Shown here: positions 23,634 through 34,602 of the stretch, one piece after another
How positions within the stretch are numbered: position 1 is the stretch's first letter
Layout: each line of letters opens with the position of its first letter
NCBI GenBank assembly: GCA_012934845.2
Contig: WNNJ02000588.1
Coordinates: 62,001 to 126,000, forward strand
Source: Pomphorhynchus laevis
Lineage: Eukaryota; Acanthocephala; Palaeacanthocephala; Echinorhynchida; Pomphorhynchidae
Direction of reading: 5' to 3'
Length of the DNA: 64,000 bases
Position numbers and translations under genes: made by a program
The notes under the pieces: model-generated
What the model was told of the DNA's origin: nothing
The model's database searches: none
The model's input: the letters and a program-made list of their open reading frames with translations, nothing else

Positions 23634-24425
23634 TCTTGCAAATATAACTCGCACAACATTAGCGAGTTTGTGTATTCTTCTTCAGCGACCCAACATCGAT
23701 TTACTACCCTAGAGCGTCATATAATCCGTCAACGATCCGCGAGCGTCATGTAATCTAAGATGATCGTCGAACGCGGTGCGTATTGTACTCTGAAGGGGGC
23801 AGAAAATATGATGGTGAGATGACATCATAGCATGACAAATTTATCACATGACAAATCATAGCTGAACTATCGAGTGCTGCCGGCATAATATATTTGTTGG
23901 ACAGTAATTCGCTCACATACTTTGCGCCTATTACATCACCGGGATCCAACGGTCTGTCCGCTGCAACTTCGCATTCTAAATAGTGCATCGCCGCACCTAA
24001 TCTTCCACTTGTGACGAGGTTGATAAAGATCTTGCAAATATAACTCGCACAACATTAGCGAGTTTGTGTATTCTTCTTCAGCGACCCAACATCGATTTAC
24101 TACCCTAGAGCGTCATATAATCCGTCAACGATCCGCGAGCGTCATGTAATCTAAGATGATCGTCGAACGCGGTGCGTATTGTACTCTGAAGGGGGCAGAA
24201 AATATGATGGTGAGATGACATCATAGCATGACAAATTTATCACATGACAAATCATAGCTGAACTATCGAGTGCTGCCGGCATAATATATTTGTTGGACAG
24301 TAATTCGCTCACATACTTTGCGCCTATTACATCACCGGGATCCAACGGTCTGTCCGCTGCAACTTCGCATTCTAAATAGTGCATCGCCGCACCTAATCTT
24401 CCACTTGTGACGAGGTTGATAAAGA
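23634..24425. repeat. Perfect 396 bp tandem duplication
   Basis: 23634-24029 and 24030-24425 are identical as far as I can compare them by eye. The heptamer TCTTGCA occurs at the start of each copy and again at 24426-24432, so the junctions share 7 bp of microhomology. Both copies contain the same minus-strand 77-codon frame (HYLECEVAADRPLD) of RLE-LINE copy B. It is either a very recent duplication or an assembly artefact. Confidence 0.9.
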
Positions 24426-25261
24426 TCTTGCACTAGTCTTGCTTGACTTTGAGCATTCATCTACGGCAACAATTGTTGTAATGTGTATGCCTCTTTGAAT
24501 AGGGTGTCGTAATCTCGATCGCACCATGCGTTCATACACCGTGTCAACTTTTCTTTAAGCGATTTGCTAGAGGTCCGAATATCGCGTTGTAGAATGATAC
24601 GCCCCATGACCATGCTATTACTGAATGACTCTTGTCCAGAGAGAATATTTGTAAATTCTAGCGAGCTTGGTTACGAAACGCTTGGATTCGACACAGCTAG
24701 GAAATTGTATGAAATTAGGCTCCAAGTATATTACGCGGTTGCAGATGTCATTGATTGAAATCGCGCGTGCAACGTTAATTCTGTGTTCGACACTAATGAA
24801 TATCTCTGACGCATTCGAAGAAGATTCGATGAGTTAAAAATCAACGTGATTTTTACAGCGTTATCTGTGATTGTCCACTTCAGGGCCTGCTCGTGCGTAA
24901 TTGCGGCCTTGAACGTATTTCACTATCATTGGGGTGGTTGCAGCAATTGTTGCTCTGCAGTTGAGGCAAGGAGTGTCCGCCTTGGCACATCGGCGAGATT
25001 TACATTTCGCTGCCGTAAAAGAAACTGTCGAAGTGAAAACCTAAAAAATCATTTTGTCAACGATTGGAAGAACGATTGAATTAACAGATAAAATACGTGG
25101 AGTTATGCCGAGGTGATGAGGGATGATCCACATGATTTTAGACTTTTCAGGATTAAGAGCTAGACGAAGACATGAAATATGGTTGGAAATAGACATAAAA
25201 CAATTTGTGGTAGAAGTAGCGAAATCGTGGATACAGAGAAAATTCGCATGAGAGTATAAAA

Positions 25262-25312
25262 AAGGATTTATTTTAACGTGGCAAATGCGTGCCAGCGCAC
25301 GCTTACATGACC
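25262..25312 (-). repeat. L2-like 3' tail hairpin of E3
   Basis: Read on the minus strand: ATGTAAGCGTGCGCTGGCAC then GCATTTGCCACGTTAAAATA. GCGTGC and GCACGC form a 6 bp stem with a 4 nt loop. In L2-type LINEs a 3' hairpin of this kind is thought to be the RT recognition site. Confidence 0.7.
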
Positions 25313-25538
25313 ACAACAAAAACAAGACTGTGAATCAGGTGTCGAGAAGTTGTGAACGGAGGAGGTGTTTGAATGTGATAAAGGAGGGAGCGCGGCGGAC
25401 GTCAAGAGGGAGTTGATTCCAGGCGAGTGAGACGGCGACTTGGAAGGATCGGAGACCGTAGTTGTTGGAGTAATTAGGAACGTGGAGTAAGAGGGTATGA
25501 CAGGAACGAAGCGATAGCGAGGTGGGGGCGAGTATCGT

Positions 25539-26852
25539 CTAAGAAAGGAAGGTTGATGAACGATTGGGAGCCGACAGCGATGAGACGAAAGGTACGAGAA
25601 GAAGGCGAAGTTTAATGCGGATGTGGATGGTGGGCCAGGAGAGTTGGGCAAAATATGTGGATGTGTGGTCGAAGCGACGGAGACGAAAGAGCACTCGAAC
25701 GGCGGTTTTGATTATTCGTTGTAGGGGTATGATGATGGATTTTGGAGAATTGGCGAAAAGGCTAAGGCAGTAATCGATTTTAGGGAAAAGAAGCGATGAA
25801 AGAAGAGACATACAAGAACGGAAGTCGATAAGGGGGTGGATACGGCGGATGTCACGGAGAATTAAGTTAGACGAGCGGACCTTGTCACGGACGAAGGGTT
25901 TAAGGGAAAGGTGATCATCGAAATGGAAGCCTAAGAAAGTGAGATTGTGGACTATAGGGATGATCGATGAGGCAAAATATACAGTGGGAGGAGATATGTT
26001 TGGTTTACGGGGAAGGATCCACATTATTTTGGACTTTTCGGGGTTTAGAACGAGATGGAGATTGGAGAGACGTTTGTAGATAGAAGAAAGACAGTTGGAG
26101 GCAGAAATGCCGATATCGTGTATGCGATGTGCGGGTGCATGAGCATAGATTAGAATGTCATCGGCGTATTGCATGACGTTAAAGGAGTAAGGTTTGATAA
26201 ATGGAGAGAGATCGCCAAGCAAAAGAGCAAAAAGCAGGGGATCTAGGACTGAACCTTGTGGGACCCCGCAAAAAATAGGGATGGGAGGGGAGGATGATGA
26301 ATTAGAACAGACGCGAAAGGAACGGTCGGATAGATATGAGGCGAACCATGCTACGGAGGAGGAAGAAAAGCCGTAATCATAACGAAGGCGAGAAAGGAAG
26401 ACGGAGTGGTCGACAATGTCGAATGCGGAGGAGATGTCGAGGGAGATGAGAACACTATATAGAGCCTTGTCTCGAGAAATGAGTAAGTCGTTGTACACTT
26501 TTATGCATGCGATTTCTGTCGAGTGATTAGAGCGGAAAGCGGATTGGAAGGGAGGGTACAGATTGGATGAGGAGAGATAAGCGTTGATTTGTATTAAGAT
26601 GAGGCGTTCTAAGAGCTTAGAAAGAGTAGGGAGTAGTGAAATGGGGCGATAGCTAGAAGGAAGGGAGGGGTCGAGCGATTGTTTCTTAAGGAGGGGACGA
26701 ACGATTTCGGATTTCCAGTGTGAAGGGAAGATACGACTTCGGATGGACTTGTTAAACAAGGTTGTGAGAAATGTAGATATCGATGAGCATAAAGATTTTA
26801 ATATGTGAGTAGGTAGAGGATCGGCAGGTGAGGTTTTGTTGGGCAAGGACAT
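25539..26852 (-). pseudogene. E3 ORF2, reverse transcriptase
   Basis: At 437 codons, the longest RT frame in the window. Order: SLPNKTSPADPLPTHILKSL, IVRPLLKKQSLDPSLPSSYR, PISLLPTLSKLLERLI, SVLISLDISSAFDIVDHSVF (motif A), FCGVPQGSVLDPLLFALL (motif B), MQYADDILIYAHAPAHRIHD (motif C, catalytic DD intact), LVLNPEKSKIMWILPRK (D), then LTFLGFHFDDHLSLKPFV and FPKIDYCLSLFANSPKSI. The catalytic residues are intact. The frame is lost near 25560, before the family C-terminal block (LLLHVPNYS-type). Confidence 0.85.
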
Positions 26853-27622
26853 GAGGACAGATGATACTTCTGTAGGTGAGACAGGGAGAAGATGAAAGAG
26901 TTCCGGAAGGATGAGATTAGACTGGGCAGAGTGGGATAGGATGGAGACCGGGGTGTGAGAGAGAGCAACGTGGATACTTTAGTCTGGAGAAATGACGAAT
27001 AATCATTGGCATTGATGTTGCACGGCGAAGAGGAACGAGCCAGGATTGAGTTAAAAGTATGCCAGAGAGTCTTAGAGTTGAATGAAGTGATGATTTTATG
27101 ATGCCAGAAGGAGTTGCATTTGGTACGTAGTAGGTTGAGATGAGACCGGCGAAGAGCAAGATAGGAATCACGGAAAGACGGAGTGATCGAGCGGAAATCA
27201 CGTCTGAGAAAGCGGTGATAGACTCGAAAAGCATGGCGGAGTCGACGCTTTGATAGTAGGCATTGGATGTCAAACCATGGGGCACGGTGTAAGCGACGGT
27301 GTGGGTTAGACTTGAAGGGCAAGAGAATATCGAGAGTGGATGTGAGTTCAGAGTCGAAAAGAAAGGCGAGATCGTGAGGAGATGAATATGTTATTGTGGG
27401 TAATGATAGAGATGATTTGAGTAAGACAGAGCGGAGAATGGAGAGGTCAAGATTTCTCCAAGGGCGACGTAGGATTGTAGGTGTGTGAGGAGGGGTGTGG
27501 TTGTGAGTGAGATCAAGGGTGATAAGAAAGTGATCGGATAGACCAGGATCAGAGATGGACAGTGAGGTGTAGGCAGCAAAATGATCGGGGATAGCGATGA
27601 TGTCGAGTACCCCACCAAGCAT
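26798..27622 (-). pseudogene. E3 ORF2, endonuclease end and linker
   Basis: A 274-codon frame: LSISDPGLSDHFLITLDLTH (conserved endonuclease end, catalytic SDH), the basic linker (TILRRPWRNLDLSILRSVL, then HRAPWFDIQCLLSKRRLRHA) and the run-in to the RT. The RT itself continues in the frame starting at 26852. Confidence 0.75.
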
Positions 27623-27708
27623 ATGTATGGGGGCAGTGTAGATTAGTTTGTAATTGTAGTTGGATAGAATGTTGATGAACCGGATGGAATCCGTGGAAGA
27701 CGGGCGGT

Positions 27709-28122
27709 CTAGGCGGATATTGAAGCTAGATCTAGAGTGATCGGGTTAGAATAACGACAAGTGAGCAATTCAAAAGAGCAAAGACTGAAAGGGGGATTGA
27801 TTTTGCGAAGAGACGCGGGGTGACGCGCGAATGCGACGATGCCGCCATGATTAGAGAATTTAGAAGGGCATGAGCTGATGAGGCGAGCGGATTCAACTGG
27901 GGAGCAACCGGTAGAGAGCAGACGGCGAATGGAAAGGTCGTCGGAATCTGAGTGCCAGGATTCGGTGAGGCAGAAGAGATCGATGGATTGCTTGGTGAAT
28001 AGGTTGAGGATAAGATTGGATTTATTGAATATAGATCTAGTGTTAAGGGGACTGAGGCGGAAACCGTGTGTTGTGGAGAAAGAGTCTAGTGGAGAAGACA
28101 CATAGGAGAGATGGAGCGCCAT
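27709..28122 (-). pseudogene. E3 ORF2, endonuclease N-terminal half
   Basis: A 137-codon frame opening ORF2. It contains GFRLSPLNTRSIFNKSNLIL, IDLFCLTESWHSDSDD (the catalytic Glu region TES-W) and SNHGGIVAFARHPASLRKI. The frame ends at 27709, where the family sequence jumps past the GDFN block to the last endonuclease segment. Confidence 0.75.
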
Positions 28123-28847
28123 CGAATTTTTGGACGGGTGTGGACAACTTGAAAATTTCCGTCTATGTTTCGGATGGAGAGTGATGTTTCGCCGTTTTCC
28201 TCACGACGGCGTTTTTCGATGCGGGCTGAAGAGATTTGAGCGATTTCAGAAGGGGCGCGATCGGGGAAAATTCGAGTGGTTGAAGATGACATGAGTTTGA
28301 ATCGTTGAGAGAGGACAGAAGACGCGTGAGAGCGATGCTTGAAAACAATTTTTAGGAGAGGGGGCTGGGAAGGATTAGATTGAGAAGATTTGTTTAGACG
28401 GATGAATGCGACAGGAGAAATGTCCTTGAAAAAGGATGGTTTATCCGCAGGGACAATAGACGAGAGGATTGATCTGAAGGCGGAAACATCGTGGTCTAGA
28501 CGTGCTTGTGGAGATAAGGAGTTAGAAGGCGTGATATTAGTGACAATGACGCAACGATCGCGAGAAGCAAAGCGCTTCCGTAAAGGAGGACGACTGACGT
28601 GAGTAGGTGAGATCACGATAGAAGAGCTGGCAGTTGATGATTTGGAGGGATTTGGTTTGACGACGGGAGACATAGAGGATAATGATAATAAAGAGGGTGG
28701 CAAGCGATGTGAGGAAAGGTTATGAGTGGAAGGATAGTGGAGGTTGGTGGAGGTGATTTTGATTGATGGATGCAAGGTATTGAGAAACGAGACGGGAAGG
28801 ACGGAACGTGGGGGTGTCGGGGAGTGAAAATACATTAGTTGTAACAA
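28086..28847 (-). pseudogene. E3 ORF1, RNA-binding part
   Basis: A 253-codon open frame. A Ser/Pro-rich N-terminus is followed by PPLRKRFASRDRCVIVTNI, SPVAFIRLNKSSQS, PLLKIVFKHRSHASSVLS, then TRIFPDRAPSEIAQIS and a basic tail. The alternating strands and the R-IFPDR-P block resemble the RNA-binding ORF1 domain of LINEs, which coats the element RNA and acts as a chaperone. It overlaps the start of ORF2 (28122) by 37 bp. Function is inferred from position and pattern. Confidence 0.65.
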
Positions 28848-29226
28848 TTTGCGGCTCCGTCACTGTCTCGGTAGATTTATCATAAACTTGACAAAATCCA
28901 TGTTGCTGCGATACAATTTGCGACTCCTTCACTGTCTCAGTAGATTTATCAGAAATTTGAGAAATTCGATCATGCTGCGATGTCATTTCCAATTGCTCTA
29001 AGCGTTTTATTTGCAAGTTGATTTGTTTCGCCGCACAGAATCCGCAGTAGAACGGTGGCCCGCCACAAGTTTCCTGACCCAAAGCACAATTATGTGTTAC
29101 TGATGTTCAGATTTAACAGTTGCTAGCGGAGCATTCCACTTGTATGTTCTCGAGCTTGCCGGTTTTATCGGTATCAACAGAGATTGCTCGCTTGGCTTTT
29201 GGTAGATTTTTCTTCTTGGCTCCCAT
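28720..29226 (-). pseudogene. E3 ORF1, N-terminal part (zinc-finger-like)
   Basis: The likely start is the ATG at 29226 (MGAKKKNLPKAKRAISVDTD). Cys/His residues follow (VECSASNC, HNCALGQETC, GGPPFYCGFCAAKQ), a spacing that suggests a PHD- or C2HC-type zinc knuckle. A short coiled-coil-like stretch (INLQIKRLEQLEMTSQHD) and two similar repeats ending DKSTETV come next. In-frame stops lie near 29110, between the start and the Cys cluster. E5 has a comparable ORF1 start with SACERHDVTCSKSGC. Confidence 0.6.
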
Positions 29227-29274
29227 TAACTGTAGGTTGCAATAGTTTACAATTTTTAAAACTGCGCTCCTTGT

Positions 29275-29769
29275 CTACAAAAATGCTCTTTGTATATAAA
29301 ATAGGTTTAGGTTCTTCTTCTGTTGTTCTTCAGTTGTACTGTGTATATTAATTGTGTATATTAATCTCTCAAACTTTTTTAGGTATAGGATGATATCATC
29401 GGCATACTGCATCCGATGAAAGTTATGGTCACGAGTTATATTGGACAAGTCATCGAGAAGAAGGGAGAAAATAAGAGGACTTAAAACGGAGCCTTGTGGA
29501 ACACTGTGTGAAATGGTAGAATATATAGATGATGAGGAGCTTGAGTGAACATGAAATGAGCGTTTGGAGAGATAAGATGTGAACCAGACTACAGTAGGAA
29601 CTGAGAAACCGTAGTCGTGACGAAGCTGAAATAGATGAACAGAATGATCAAAGTTTTGATAATGTCGAAAGGAGATAAATCCTACGGTATCAACATGTAC
29701 GTAAGGGATCTCTTCTTTAGAAGAGAATGTACAATTGCTGATTTCCCGTTCTCTGAAAAAATGCAGCAA
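29275..29769 (-). pseudogene. E5 reverse transcriptase fragment
   Basis: A 164-codon frame whose middle is RT: FDHSVHLFQLRHDYGFSVPT, then SVPQGSVLSPLIFSLLLDDL and HRMQYADDIILY. After the catalytic YADD the frame runs into the 5' end of E3 at 29382, so the last 30 or so codons are not part of the RT. The first 35 codons precede motif A in a disturbed frame. Confidence 0.7.
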
Positions 29770-31489
29770 CGAATAGTAAGGAACAGTACCATGATGGAAT
29801 GAGTATATTAAAGTACATACACAGTGATTACTATTCCTACATACGTAGAAATATATTTAAGTACATACGTATGCTTAATACGGAGGTATTGGGCATAGAG
29901 AGAGGATAACCTTAGAGACTTCGCTATAAGAAACTAGAAGAAGATGGAATAGTTCAGCAAGAAATTTGCATGATGAGCAAGACAAGGATTGATGATTTAC
30001 ATGGGTAAACAAGGATAGCGAAACGCAAGAGAGTAAGGTCGAGGAGTTGCTATAGCCGATTTAAAGTAGGAGAGGGCGTACATGAGTGAACTTATTAATG
30101 AGTGATATTAGCAGTGACGATAAAATGATCAAAAGCTATGATCTGAGATTGTAGAGTAAGCGTATGCAATGAGACTGTTGGAAAAAAACGATAATGTCAA
30201 GAGCGCCACCAAAAATATGGGTGGGGAGGTTTGCACGTAAATGGACACTAAAGTCGGAATGTAAATTACTGATTGCAAGGTCTTCGGAATCATTATGCCA
30301 GTATTCAGTGAAACATAAAAGATCTAGGGATTATTATGTGAAGAGATCGAGAAGTAAGTCAGTTTTGTCAAGAATTGAACGGGTGTTAAGAATAACTAGA
30401 CGACAAGATCGTTTTTGTTTCATTGTTGGCTAGAAAATGAGACGAGGAAGATAGGCAGTCGCGAACGGATTTTTGGACTTAAATTGAATATACGAAAATG
30501 TCCATTTACATTTTTAATGGCAAGATATGACTTGCCATTGATTTAGCGTTGACGCTTTTCAAAACGAGTAGTGGAGCGTTTAGTTATTTTAGAAGGTGAG
30601 CGATCAGGGAAAATTCGACAAGCAGATAAGGATGATACGAGTTTAAACTGTTGAGATAAGATAATGGAGGCTTGGGTGCGATTTCTAAGAACAATCTTTA
30701 AAAGTGGAGACGATAAGAATCGGATGCGGAAACAGATTTATTAAGACGATTGACGAGAAGTGGAGAGACCACTGAATAGAGACGGATTATCGGTAGGAAG
30801 AATCATTTTAAGGATCGAGCGTAAACATCGGTATCAAGCCGGGCTTGAGGAGTCGTGGGATTGGTCGGGAGTGGGTAAAAATAATTGGAGATCAGTTGGA
30901 ACATACGTAGTAGCGCGATAAAATTGTATAAACGAGTGCAATATGATATAATGAGAGGTATGGTCAGGTGAGGAAGATATGTGAACTTGATTTGAAGATT
31001 ATTTGCTGGAACGATAAATATGCCGCGAGGGCGATGTAAGATCGACATTGGGAGTGATGGAAGCTGGTTGAGAAGATATGAAAAGATAAATGGGCAGATA
31101 GAGAACATTGATGTCAAATCTTCAGCCGAATCAGGTGTTACTGTCCGGTCAAGTTAACGTAATCGGATTTGTGTTCATTGAGATTTCTTAGATAGCATGT
31201 TTATTAGATTATTACCTTGAACGGAACATCGACCTCTTGCATATCCGGAAAGTAATTCAAATGCACAAAATCCAAAAATCAACTTGTTGATGTGAGGGAT
31301 TTAGAATTAGATGGTACAGTAACAGTAGTCCATACATCGCATCCAGATTTACTGCACGTTACATCATGTCGTTCACATGCAGATGAAACGATGTCTAATT
31401 CGGGACTAGTTTGACTGTTGAAGCCAAGGTTCTTTCGGTTTGTGACACCTTTCTTCATCTGTCTTCCTAGACCTCAGTTTTCGTATGAT

Positions 31490-31795
31490 GTCCATAATTG
31501 TTTAGTTTGATTGATTATCTTTTATATGATCTTAAAACGTTGTATAGATCGTTGTTAGATGACCGTATAGATCGTCGTATAGATTGTTGTAAGATCGTCG
31601 TATAGATCGATTTAAGATCATCGTATGTAATAAACTGATCAATTAGAACTTTTATTGTAATTAGCTGAAATATAATTTTATTGTATGCTTAAGCATTTAA
31701 TTTTTTGTTCTAATTTTGTGTTGCATATAATTCAATTTAATGGGATAAGTGACCCACTAAATTATTATTGAATAATTATTTAACTGCTACTTCAC
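31490..31795. repeat. Spacer with a short tandem repeat
   Basis: 31530-31625 holds about six imperfect units built on CGTATAGATCGT with GTTGTAAGAT-type spacers. It lies just upstream of E5 ORF1 and could be its 5' leader. A roughly 43 bp string at 31753-31795 (TTATTATTGAATAATTATTT) recurs at 36408-36450. Confidence 0.55.
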
Positions 31796-32510
31796 AATCA
31801 GTATGCCAGGATTTAGTGAGAATCAATATCTTTGGATTATTATGTGAAGAGATCGAGAAGTAAGTCAGTTTTGTGAAGAATTGAACAGATGTTAAGAAGA
31901 ACTAGACGACATGATCGTTTTGTTTCATTGTTGTCTAGAGTAGGAGACGAGGAGGAGAGGCAGTCGTCAACTGATTTTATGACGTAGATAGTCTATTAGA
32001 AAATGCCCATTAACATTTTTAATGCCAGGATATGACTCGCCATTGATTTAGCGTTGACCCTTTTCAAAACGAGCAGTGGAGATTTTAGTAATTACCGAGG
32101 GTGAACGATCAGTGAAAATTTGACAACCAGATGAGGATGACACGAGCTTAAACCGATAATATAAATAAGACAGTGGAGGCTTGGGTGCGGTTTCTAAGAA
32201 ACCCTTTAAAAGTGGGGGACGATAAGAATCGGGTGGAAAACCCGATTTATTAAGACGATACACTGAAAGTAGAGAGACATCACTGAATAGATACGGATTA
32301 TCGGTAGGAAGAATCATGGCAAGGATTGAGCGGAAACATCGGCATCAAGACTGGCTTGAGGAGAAGAGGAATCAGAGGGTTCCACATTAGAGATAATAAT
32401 GCATCTATCGCGAGAATAAAATCGTTTACTTTGAAATAGAGGAACTACAGGAGTAGTCGGCAGTTGCTAAAATACCCGGAGATCAGTAGTAACAGACGTA
32501 GGAGAGCGAT
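31796..32510 (-). mobile_element. L2-like LINE fragment E6 (ORF1 and start of endonuclease)
   Basis: Minus strand, same subfamily as E5. ORF1 at 32450-32048 reads RFYSRDRCIIISNV, YRPPLLKGFLETAPKPP and CQIFTDRSPSVITKISTARF. The start of ORF2 at about 31960-31800 matches 30440-30290 of E5. It stops in the endonuclease and lacks the RT. It lies head to head with E4. Confidence 0.7.
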
Positions 32511-32938
32511 AAAAATGTATCATCTCTAGTCACATCACCGATCAACCGATTCAACACCCCGCTCCTGTCACACTTGCTCCAACCAATATTAATTCTCTAT
32601 CAAGCACCCCTGTCATTTCCACTTATATCTGATCATCTGCCTCGACTCCTACCAGCTATGTCCGTCCACCCCTTCTACGAAATTGTTTTCCTTCGCGCGA
32701 ACGCTGTATTATCATATCAAACTCTAAGCTTTCAGAATCTGCTTCTCCACAATCTCGCCTCGATGATGATGTATCTACTTTCAGGTCTATCCTAGCAACC
32801 ATTCTTTCTGATGATAACCCATCCCTCTTCAATAATATCGCTCCTGTATCCTTTATTCGTTTAAAAAAATCCGCTAAATCCAATCATCTTAGTCCTCCAC
32901 TCCCAAAAATCGTTTTCCGACATAGTTCACATGCATCC

Positions 32939-33493
32939 TTGTTACTCTCCCAACGTTTTAAACTTCTTTCCACTTCGTCTACTTGTCGTATCTTTCCTGA
33001 CCGCTTCCCTTCTGATATTGCCCAGCTCAATTTAGCTCGCATTGAGAAACATCGACTTAAAAAAACGGTGAGTCATCCTTATCAATATGTCAAATCAACG
33101 GAAATTTTCACGTTGTACACACAAGGCCAAAAATCCGATGGCTTCCCTTCTCTCCCCCACTCTTCTTTGCTAGTCGATCTCGCCCCTGAACATACTTTTC
33201 GTCTTAGTATTTTTAACACTCGCTCCATTCTTGATAAAGCGGATCTGCTCCTTGATATATTCGACCAATTATCTATCGATATTCTCAGCATTATCGAATC
33301 CTGGCACTCTGACTCTGACGATCTTGCTTTTCGTCGTCTATGCCGCTCTGGTTGTTCTTTAGTTGAATCAGCTCGTTCAATTGTCTCTTCCACATCTACT
33401 GCTTCTAACCATGGCGGTATTGTTGCCATTGCTCGTCACCCAATGTCTCTACGTAAAATTAACGTAAACATCCGTTACACTTCGTTCGAATAG
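32939..33493 (+). pseudogene. E4 ORF1 end and endonuclease start
   Basis: A 184-codon frame running from the ORF1 RNA-binding part (LLSQRFKLLSTSSTCRIFPD) straight into the ORF2 endonuclease (FRLSIFNTRSILDKADLLLD, SIIESWHSDSDDLAFRRL, SNHGGIVAIARHPMSLRKI). ORF1 and ORF2 therefore appear fused in one frame here, probably by decay. The TES-W active-site region reads IESW. Confidence 0.7.
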
Positions 33494-34602
33494 CTAATAT
33501 GCAGATCATCAACTCCTTTCCCTCTTGAACTTGTGATTGTATTCCGTCTAGGTTCAGTTGCCCCCTAACGTATCTTCTTTAACGAACTTGCAGATATTAT
33601 GTCTAACTGTTCATTGTCTTATACTCCTACATTTGCTCTCGGTGACTTTAACATTCGTCTTGATCGCCCGGCTGACTAACTCTATCACTTTAACTATTTT
33701 TTTTCTGATTTTAACTATAATTACTTTCAACAAGCCCAACTCATATTCTCGGCGGGGCTCTCGACATCATTGATGTTCCTAACTGCTTCAATGACTATAC
33801 ATCTTTGTCAATTACTGATACTGGTTTGTCCGATCATTTTCTTGTCACTCTTACTCTTACTCGTCCCCATCCTCCTTCTCCGCCTCCACCATTATCCACA
33901 CCAAGTCGACCCTGGAAACTTCTCGATATCCCTATTATCTGCACAGCCTTACTCAATTCTTCACTCTTTTCACTTCCTTTTAACTATCTCTCTCCTGATG
34001 ATCTCTGCATTCTGTTTGATTCTTAACTTATGAACATCCTTAATAACCTTCTGTCTATTCGACCAGGACGTTTTCAGCGGTCCCGCCATCCTCCCTGGTT
34101 CGATTCAGACTAGTCTTTCTAAACATCGGCTCCGTTACTCTTTTCGTGTGTTTAATCGCATTCTTAAACGTTCTCCAACCTCACTCCCTCCAAATCTCCG
34201 TGCTTCCTATATTTCTCTACGCCGTTCCCATATCATTCCTATGCGAACTAAACGTACTCTCTTTTAGCGAAATCAACTCGAGTTTTCTTCCAACTCTAAA
34301 TCTAATTGGAAAATCTTAAACTCAATTCTTTTACGATTATCTACACATTGCAACAGAAATCCTGATGAATTTTTCTCTTATCTGCAATCTAAGCTATCTA
34401 ATTTCCGTTCTGCCTATATGCTCCTTGTATCCTCTCATCTTTTTAAATACTTCCCTCCCAGAGCTATTCAACCTTCTTCCCGTTTTGCCTGATGAAGTTT
34501 CTTCGGTTCTTCTGTCATTACCTAATAAAACCTCTCCTTCTGACCTAATTCCCCCTACTTGCTTTAAAAATCTGCTCATCTATCTCAACCTTCCTAACCA
34601 CT

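Larger units (their letters stand above)
22740..25017 (-). mobile_element. RLE-LINE copy B, RT core deleted
   Basis: Minus-strand copy of the same family as 11040-14215. It begins with the Cys motif AKCKSRRCAKADTPCLNC at about 25010. The N-terminal region follows, ending in HYLECEVAADRPLDPGDV and VSELLSNKY. The RT palm is missing. Next come a TRNRKTRTGNAIF-type block (copy A: SSWLT region), THCLSCSNEGSLLDQADSIR and LPVVCDSVLVKLLLNPV at about 23350-23210, the endonuclease-like ARLDMSWCVFHGGRSKRALF at about 23150-23090, and ERANFCPIILSC at about 22990, ending RDPRSAKNRSAF. A 396 bp tandem duplication lies inside. Frames are broken throughout. Confidence 0.7.
25259..29382 (-). mobile_element. 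L2-like LINE copy E3, nearly full length (4.1 kb)
   Basis: Minus-strand, near-complete element inserted into E5. It is flanked by the 5 bp direct repeat GTATA (25254-25258 and 29383-29387). Removing it restores the E5 reading YADDIILYSHANF. Order: 5' leader of about 155 bp, ORF1 (29226 to 28086), ORF2 endonuclease (28122 onward), linker, RT, C-terminal region, 3' tail hairpin (25312-25262) and an A-rich end. There are few breaks for its length, but the endonuclease lacks the GDFN block around 27715, which E2 retains, so it is non-autonomous. Confidence 0.9.
25018..31480 (-). mobile_element. Older L2-like LINE copy E5, split by insertion of E3
   Basis: Minus-strand element. Reading order: ORF1 start at about 31465 (KKGVTNRKNLGFNSQTS, then CERHDVTCSKSGCDV), ORF1 RNA-binding part 31100-30480, endonuclease start at about 30440-30200 (RLVILNTRSILDKTDLLLDL), and RT 29680-29388 with SVPQGSVLSPLIFSLLLDDL and MQYADDIILY. 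It is interrupted by E3 (25259-29382) and resumes at 25253 with SHANFLCIHDFATSTTNCF and LALNPEKSKIMWI, ending near 25018 beside RLE-LINE copy B. Many breaks; clearly older than E3. Confidence 0.8.

Noticed and set aside
25564-25773. Plus-strand frame rich in Arg/Lys inside E3
   Set aside because: Antisense of the ORF2 C-terminal region. Similar shadows occur at 26194, 27878, 28390, 30194 and 34394(-).
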